Shown here piece by piece: positions 59,237-64,000 of a stretch of 64,000 nt of DNA (position 1 is its first letter; the number at the start of each line of letters is the position of its first letter). This DNA comes from Luteipulveratus flavus (GTDB lineage: Bacteria; Actinomycetota; Actinomycetes; Actinomycetales; Dermatophilaceae), in NCBI RefSeq assembly GCF_029439465.1, contig NZ_JAROAV010000033.1, positions 1 through 64,000 of the forward strand, given 5' to 3'. The notes under the pieces are model-generated. The model did no database searches and was not told the DNA's origin. It saw nothing but the letters and a program-made list of their open reading frames with translations. Both the position numbers and the translations under genes were made by a program.

Positions 59237-60703
59237 TCACACGACGTACGCGGCGAGCTCGGACTGCAGGGTCGGCATCACCTTGGCGTGGACCCGGGTG
59301 CCCTCGCCCTCGTGCTCCGTGCTCAGCACCTCGCCCTCGTCGTGCAGCCGGCTGAGCAGGTCGCCCCGGTCGTACGGCAGCAGCACCTCCACCCGGATGT
59401 CCGGGCGCGGGAGCTCGGCCGCGACGAGGTCGCGCAGCTCCCGGATCCCGGCGCCGGTGCGGGCCGAGACCGCGATGCTGTGCTTCTCCGACCTCAGCAG
59501 CCGGTCGATGACGTGCTGCTCGGCGAGGTCCGCCTTGTTGACGACGATGACCTCCTTGACCTGGTCACCGCCGACCTCGGCGAGCACCTCGCGGACCGCG
59601 CTGATCTGGCCCTCCGGGTCGGGGTGGCTGCCGTCGACGACGTGCAGCACGAGGTCGGCATCGGACACCTCCTCCAGCGTCGAGCGGAACGCCTCGACGA
59701 GCTGGTGCGGGAGGTTGGCGACGAAGCCCACCGTGTCGGCCAGGGTGTAGACCCGGCCGTCGTCGGTCTGCGACCGGCGGACCGTGGGGTCCAGGGTCGC
59801 GAACAGCTGGTTCTGCACCAGGACGCCGGCGCCGGTGAGCCGGTTGAGCAGCGAGGACTTGCCCGCGTTGGTGTAGCCCGCGATCGCGACACTCGGCACG
59901 TGGTGCACCTTGCGGCTGTGCCGCTTGGTGTCGCGCGAGGTCTTCATCTGCGCGATCTCCTTGCGCAGCTTGGCCATCCGGCTGTTGATCCGGCGCCGGT
60001 CGAGCTCGATCTTGGTCTCACCCGGACCACGTGAGCCCATGCCCTGACCGCCCGCGGCCTGACCACCGGCCTGCCGGGACATCGACTCACCCCAGCCACG
60101 CAGGCGCGGCAGGAGGTAGCTCAGCTGGGCCAGCTCGACCTGCGCCTTGCCCTCCTTGGACTTGGCGTGCTGGGCGAAGATGTCCAGGATCAGCGCCGTG
60201 CGGTCGATGACCTTGACCTTGACGACGTCCTCGAGCGCACGTCGCTGGCTCGGCGCCAGCTCGGTGTCGGCGATGACCGTGTCGGCACCCTCGGAGAGCA
60301 CGACGTCGCGCAGCTCCTGCGCCTTGCCGGCGCCCAACCACGTCCCGGGATCGGGGCGGCTGCGGCGCTGCAGGACGCCGGCGAGCACCGTCGATCCGGC
60401 GGTCTCGGCCAGCGCGGACAGCTCACGCAGGGAGTTCTCGGCGTCCTCGGCGGTCCCCTCGGACCAGACGCCGGCCAGGACCACGCGCTCGAGGCGCAGC
60501 TGGCGGTACTCGACCTCGGTGATGTCCTCGAGCTCGGTCGAGAGGCCCTCGACGCGACGCAGGGCCGCGCGGTCGGCGCGCTCCAGCTGCTCGCCGTCGT
60601 AGTCGTCGAGCGCGAAGCCCGACTCGTCGTAGCGGGGGTCGAGGTCGTCGGCCTCGGACAGTGCCTCGGCCCGGGAACTCAGCAGATCGTCTCGTGCAGT
60701 CAT
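59237..60703 (-). CDS. hflX: GTPase HflX
   Basis: The 488-residue ribosome-splitting GTPase has the HflX N-terminal domain (GTWLGAGKAQELRDVV, ADTVIADTELAPSQRR), the Gly-rich loop (GGQAAGGQGMGSRGPGETKI), a coiled coil, and the G domain: VAIAGYTNAGKSSLLNRL (G1), DTVGFVANLPHQLV (G3) and VVNKADL (G4). It rescues stalled ribosomes under stress. AGGGAGAA precedes the ATG at 60703. Confidence 0.95.
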   Translation of the reverse strand: MTARDDLLSSRAEALSEADDLDPRYDESGFALDDYDGEQLERADRAALRRVEGLSTELEDITEVEYRQLRLERVVLAGVWSEGTAEDAENSLRELSALAETAGSTVLAGVLQRRSRPDPGTWLGAGKAQELRDVVLSEGADTVIADTELAPSQRRALEDVVKVKVIDRTALILDIFAQHAKSKEGKAQVELAQLSYLLPRLRGWGESMSRQAGGQAAGGQGMGSRGPGETKIELDRRRINSRMAKLRKEIAQMKTSRDTKRHSRKVHHVPSVAIAGYTNAGKSSLLNRLTGAGVLVQNQLFATLDPTVRRSQTDDGRVYTLADTVGFVANLPHQLVEAFRSTLEEVSDADLVLHVVDGSHPDPEGQISAVREVLAEVGGDQVKEVIVVNKADLAEQHVIDRLLRSEKHSIAVSARTGAGIRELRDLVAAELPRPDIRVEVLLPYDRGDLLSRLHDEGEVLSTEHEGEGTRVHAKVMPTLQSELAAYVV

Positions 60704-60775
60704 GTTCTCCCTAGAGTTTCATGAGAGAACGTGGCCGGCGAGCCGTTTATGCCGCCCGACGCGTCGAGATCCGCG

Positions 60776-61624
60776 TCAGGAGATGCCGAAGTCCTGCACC
60801 CAGGACCCTCCGCCGTACCCGCTCCCCACGGACCCGGCGTCGTAGCCGACGCCGATGCGGTTGTACGCGCAGTTGACGATGTTCATCCGGTGACCGGGGC
60901 TCTGCATCCAGGACCGCACCACGGCCTCGGCGGTCGGCTGGCCCGCCGCGATGTTCTCGGCCGTGGCGAAACCTCCGTACCCCGCCCGGCTCGTCCGGTC
61001 GGAGAAGCTGGAGCCGTCGGCGCCGGTGTGGCTGAAGTAGTGGCGGCGCACCATGTCGGAGGCGTGGTCGTCCGCCGCCCGCGTCAGCGCGGAGTCGACC
61101 TTCAGCGGGCGGCAGCCGACCTTGGACCGCTCGATGTTCGTGAGTCGTACGACCTCGCCGGCGGCGTCGGACCGCGGCGCCGGGGCCGGCGGCCTGGATG
61201 CGCTGGGACTCGGTGTCTGCGACGAGCGTGAGGCCGTGGACGTCGGGCTCGCGGTCCGCCGCGTCGAGGTCGAGGTCGACGAGGTCGACCGGGAGGCCGT
61301 CACGGCCCTGGCCCGCTCGACGGCTGGCATGGTCGGCGCCGTGAGGGCGGACGAGGACACCGTCGTCGGGGTCGGGGTGGCGCCGGTCGCGGCGGCCGAG
61401 CTCGACTGGGCGCCCGAGCCGAGGATGGCCGGGCCCAGCAAGCCCGACCCGTTCGAGGACTCGGCCGCGGTCCGCTCCTCACCGGGTACTCCGGTCCAGT
61501 GGACGTACGCCGCCGCGGAGCCGAGGACCGCCGTCACCGCCACCACGAGGCCGACAGTGGCCGACCTCCGCCGGGGAGCCGGACGATCGTCCTCGTCGTA
61601 CCGTGCTGCCCGGCGTTCGCCCAT
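60776..61624 (-). CDS. CAP (SCP/PR1) domain secreted protein
   Basis: The 282-residue product has a charged cytoplasmic head, a signal anchor (ATVGLVVAVTAVLGSAAAYVHW), a very long Ser/Thr/Ala/Pro linker and a C-terminal CAP domain (LTNIERSKVGCRPL, HASDMVRRHYFSHTGADG, NIAAGQPTAEAVVRSWMQSP, GHRMNIVNCAYNRIGVG). The CAP His/Glu cavity residues are present. Function of bacterial CAP proteins is unsettled. The linker may be glycosylated. Confidence 0.9.
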   Translation of the reverse strand: MGERRAARYDEDDRPAPRRRSATVGLVVAVTAVLGSAAAYVHWTGVPGEERTAAESSNGSGLLGPAILGSGAQSSSAAATGATPTPTTVSSSALTAPTMPAVERARAVTASRSTSSTSTSTRRTASPTSTASRSSQTPSPSASRPPAPAPRSDAAGEVVRLTNIERSKVGCRPLKVDSALTRAADDHASDMVRRHYFSHTGADGSSFSDRTSRAGYGGFATAENIAAGQPTAEAVVRSWMQSPGHRMNIVNCAYNRIGVGYDAGSVGSGYGGGSWVQDFGIS

Positions 61625-61731
61625 GTTCGTTCCGACCTCGTTCGTCTCGATCCCTGATGGCAGCCGACCACCCTAGCGGTCGCCACCACCCGTTCGCGGG
61701 GAAGTCGACCGACGGATCGGTGTCGGGTCGA

Positions 61732-63273
61732 TCACTCCGGCTGCAGGTCCCTCGACCAGAGCACGGAACCGGTGATGTCGCGCAGTCCCGCGGTCAGCAG
61801 ACCGTCCTCCGCGATCGCGACGTGACCGAAGAAGTGGGCGCTCCCGGACCGGGGTGACTGGTTCGCGTACGCGGCGCCCTTGGCGAAGACGACCTGCGGG
61901 CCGAACGTCGCATCCATCACGCCCGGGGAGAACGCGCCGGCCGAGATCGGTCCGGCGACCAGCTCCCAGAACGGCGTGAAGTCGGTGAACGCCGCGCGCG
62001 AGGGGTCGTAGTGGTGGGCGGCGGTGTAGTGCACGTCGGCCGTCACCCACAGGACGTTGCGGACGTCGTGCCGCTTGATCTGCTGGAGCAGGTGCGCGAT
62101 CTCCAGCTCGCGGCCCAGGGGCTTGCCGGGGTCGCGGTTGGCGACGCTCTCCTGCGCCACCGGTCCGTCGGGGACGATCACCCCGAGCGGGAGGTCGGCG
62201 GCGATGACCTTCCAGGTGGCCCGCGAGCGGCGCAGCTCCCGGATCAGCCAGTCCGTCTGCTCGCGGCCGAGGATGGCGGTGCGGTAGGGCTCGGTGCCCG
62301 CGGTGTTCGGGCTCTTGAAGGTGCGCATGTCCAGGCAGAAGACGTCCAGGTGGCGGCCGCGGGCCACCTTCCGGTAGATGCGGTTGCGCCCGTCGGAGGT
62401 ACGCCGGCCGCGGGCGTCGTCGTCGCCGATCGGCTGCCACTCCCGCCACGCCTGCTTGGCCCGGGCGGCGAGGACGTCGACCCGGCGCTCGGTGTAGCGG
62501 GAGTCGTCCAGCACCTCGCCGGGGTACCAGTTGTTGAGGGTCTCGTGGTCGTCCCACTGCGCGAGGACCGGCACGTCCGCGTACATCGCACGGATGTTGG
62601 CGTCCATCATGTTGTAGCGGTGGCGCCCGCGGAACTGGCCGAGTGTCTGGGCGACCTCGGTCACCTCGGGGATGACGACGTTGCGCCAGACCTGGCCGTC
62701 GGGTTCGGTGACGGACGCACTGATCGGGTTGTCCGCGTACACCGTGTCGCCGGAGTGGATGAAGAAGTCCGGGCGCAGCGCGTGCATCGTGCGGTACCCG
62801 ACCATCCCGCCCAGGTCGGGGTTGATGCCCCAGCCCTGGCCGGCGGTGTCCCCGGTCCAGACGAAGCTCTGCCGACCCGAGGACGGCGCCGTCCGCAGGT
62901 GCGCGACGCCCTCCTCGCCGAGGTGACCGTCCTGCCCCTCGAAGGCGAGGCGCACGTCGTACTCGGCGCCGGGTCGCAGCCCGTGCAGCGTGATCTTCGC
63001 GGTGTGGTCGGTGTCCGGCGTCGCCCACGGCCCCCGGATCACCCGCCGCGAGCGGCCGGACCCCACCTGCGCCACCAGCCGGCCGACCCGGTCCGTACGG
63101 GCCCACACGACGCCGCCGCTCGTCGTGACGTCGCCGGACATCACCCCGTGGGTGAGCGCCGGGCGCCCGGAGACCACGAGCGGCGCCGCGACCGCCCGGC
63201 GGGTGCTCAGACCGAGGGTGCCGGCGCTCGCGAGCGCACCGCCGAGGACCGTCCTGCGCGTCAGATGTGCCAT
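61732..63273 (-). CDS. PhoD-family alkaline phosphatase / phosphodiesterase
   Basis: The 513-residue product carries a Tat-type signal (LTRRTVLGGALASAGTLGL) and the PhoD metallophosphatase pattern: VWTGDTAGQGWG, FIHSGDTVYADNP, QWDDHETLNNWYPGE and WVTADVHYTAAHHYDP. It should be exported folded with its Fe/Ca centre and release phosphate from diesters or monoesters. The start is ATG 63273. No Pho box was found in the 82 bp before it. Confidence 0.9.
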   Translation of the reverse strand: MAHLTRRTVLGGALASAGTLGLSTRRAVAAPLVVSGRPALTHGVMSGDVTTSGGVVWARTDRVGRLVAQVGSGRSRRVIRGPWATPDTDHTAKITLHGLRPGAEYDVRLAFEGQDGHLGEEGVAHLRTAPSSGRQSFVWTGDTAGQGWGINPDLGGMVGYRTMHALRPDFFIHSGDTVYADNPISASVTEPDGQVWRNVVIPEVTEVAQTLGQFRGRHRYNMMDANIRAMYADVPVLAQWDDHETLNNWYPGEVLDDSRYTERRVDVLAARAKQAWREWQPIGDDDARGRRTSDGRNRIYRKVARGRHLDVFCLDMRTFKSPNTAGTEPYRTAILGREQTDWLIRELRRSRATWKVIAADLPLGVIVPDGPVAQESVANRDPGKPLGRELEIAHLLQQIKRHDVRNVLWVTADVHYTAAHHYDPSRAAFTDFTPFWELVAGPISAGAFSPGVMDATFGPQVVFAKGAAYANQSPRSGSAHFFGHVAIAEDGLLTAGLRDITGSVLWSRDLQPE

Positions 63274-63355
63274 GCGGTGAGCCTGGTCGGCACGGGTTGC
63301 GAACGAGGGTGACGGCCGTGGCCGACGGGTGAACGTCGCGCCAGGATCGTGCCCG

Positions 63356-63967
63356 TCACAGCCAGCCGTGCTCCTGCGCTGCGTGCGCGGCCTCGATGCG
63401 GTTGCGGGTGCCGGTCTTGGCGATCGCGGCGGACAGGTAGTTGCGCACGGTGCTCTCCGACAGGTGGAGCGTTCCGGCGATGTCGGCGACCGTACGGCCG
63501 TCGGTCGCCGCGGTGAGGACGTCCCGCTCGCGCTCGGTGAGCGGGTTCGCCCCGGTTCGGAGCGCGGCCGCTGCGAGCTCGGGGTCGATGACCACCTCGC
63601 CGGCGTGCACCCGCCGGATCGCGGCGGCGAGCTCCTCCACCGGGCGGTCCTTGACCAGGAAGGCGCGGACGCCGACCTCCATCGCCTGCCGCAGGTAGCC
63701 CGGCCGGCCGAAGGTCGTGACGATCACGACCTTGCACCCGGGCAGCTGCTCGGCGAGGTCGGCCGCGGCGTCGAGGCCGTTGCGTCCGGGGAGCTCGATG
63801 TCCAGGACCGCGACCTTCGGCCGGTGTCGGAGCGCGGCGGGGAGGATGCGGTCGCCGGTGCCGACCTCCGCGACCACCTCGATGTCCTCCTCGAGACCGA
63901 GCAGCAGGCTGAGCGCGCCCCGCATCATCGCCTGGTCCTCGGCGAGCAGCACGGTGATCACGCTCAT
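63356..63967 (-). CDS. NarL/LuxR family response regulator (DesR-like)
   Basis: The 203-residue regulator has a receiver domain (acidic pair Glu10-Asp11, phospho-acceptor Asp56 in VAVLDIELPG, FLVKD Lys) and a C-terminal LuxR helix-turn-helix (PLTERERDVLTAATDG, ADIAGTLHLSESTVRNYL). The length and sequence resemble DesR-type regulators paired with DesK-like membrane kinases. Its ATG overlaps the stop of the upstream gene, so the partner is cotranslated. Confidence 0.93.
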   Translation of the reverse strand: MSVITVLLAEDQAMMRGALSLLLGLEEDIEVVAEVGTGDRILPAALRHRPKVAVLDIELPGRNGLDAAADLAEQLPGCKVVIVTTFGRPGYLRQAMEVGVRAFLVKDRPVEELAAAIRRVHAGEVVIDPELAAAALRTGANPLTERERDVLTAATDGRTVADIAGTLHLSESTVRNYLSAAIAKTGTRNRIEAAHAAQEHGWL

Positions 63968-64000
63968 CGCGTCTCCGCCCGGTCGGCGGGCAACGTCACC
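63964..64000 (-). CDS. C-terminal end of the probable cognate sensor histidine kinase (truncated)
   Basis: A minus-strand frame enters from the window edge and ends in TGA at 63964-63966, overlapping the regulator ATG (ATGA). The visible residues VTLPADRAETR fit the last strand and tail of a histidine kinase ATPase domain. With so little sequence the call rests mainly on the coupling to the response regulator. Confidence 0.5.
   Translation of the reverse strand, partial: VTLPADRAETR

Overview
The window is a gene-dense stretch of a high-GC actinobacterial chromosome, most likely from the order Micrococcales; the genus cannot be fixed from the sequence. The signs are the roughly 70% GC content, frequent GTG starts, a SAM-IV riboswitch, DUF2510 and Excalibur domains, a PAC2 protein, a class II (B12) ribonucleotide reductase beside nrdR, and the lexA / small LysM protein / nrdR layout known from mycobacteria and corynebacteria. 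I see no insertion sequence, prophage, CRISPR array, rRNA or tRNA.

Layout. 1-8.9 kb: the C-terminus of a Gln/Gly/Tyr-rich repeat protein, a small family-A DNA polymerase, a PAC2 protein, a HIT hydrolase, HrpA and a DUF4185 lipoprotein. 8.9-15.3 kb: a RIO-type kinase, an ABM-domain membrane protein, metY under a SAM-IV riboswitch, a DUF445 protein, and three small secreted or membrane proteins. 15.4-20.9 kb: an McrBC-type pair (McrB-like GTPase and a McrC that seems to lack its catalytic lysine), plus two unknown genes. 21-24.7 kb: a P450 with a BlaI/CopY-like palindrome in its upstream region, an Excalibur protein and serA.

24.7-30.1 kb: a divergent TetR regulator faces an operon of acyl-CoA dehydrogenase, SDR, APH-like kinase, histidine phosphatase and quinone-oxidoreductase-like genes. 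It looks like a split ACAD10/11 or Lva-type pathway, in which 4-hydroxyacyl-CoA is phosphorylated before oxidation. 30.1-38.9 kb: a TM0106-type nuclease-helicase, a secreted PNGase A-like amidase, an HD hydrolase with an unknown partner, a CPBP protease and zwf. 38.9-46.9 kb: nrdR-nrdJ, a LysM protein, lexA, a sirtuin, a LysR regulator and an AEC transporter. The control region between nrdR and lexA can be read in detail: two NrdR-box candidates 32 bp apart, one perfect DnaA box, and two LexA boxes on divergent promoters.

46.9-55.8 kb: comEC, comEA, degV, leuS, rpsT and holA, all on the minus strand. Upstream of leuS lies a short reading frame for an 11-residue peptide with four consecutive Leu codons, then a 10-bp hairpin and a terminator-like hairpin; this reads as a ribosome-mediated attenuator. 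55.9-64 kb: a MazG-like protein, a DinG-family helicase with a C-terminal extension, a stand-alone secreted inhibitor-I9-like domain, hflX, a CAP-domain protein, a PhoD-type phosphatase, and a NarL-type response regulator following a truncated upstream gene that is probably its sensor kinase. Several genes have a TANNNT -10 element 6-8 nt before the start codon, which suggests leaderless transcripts.
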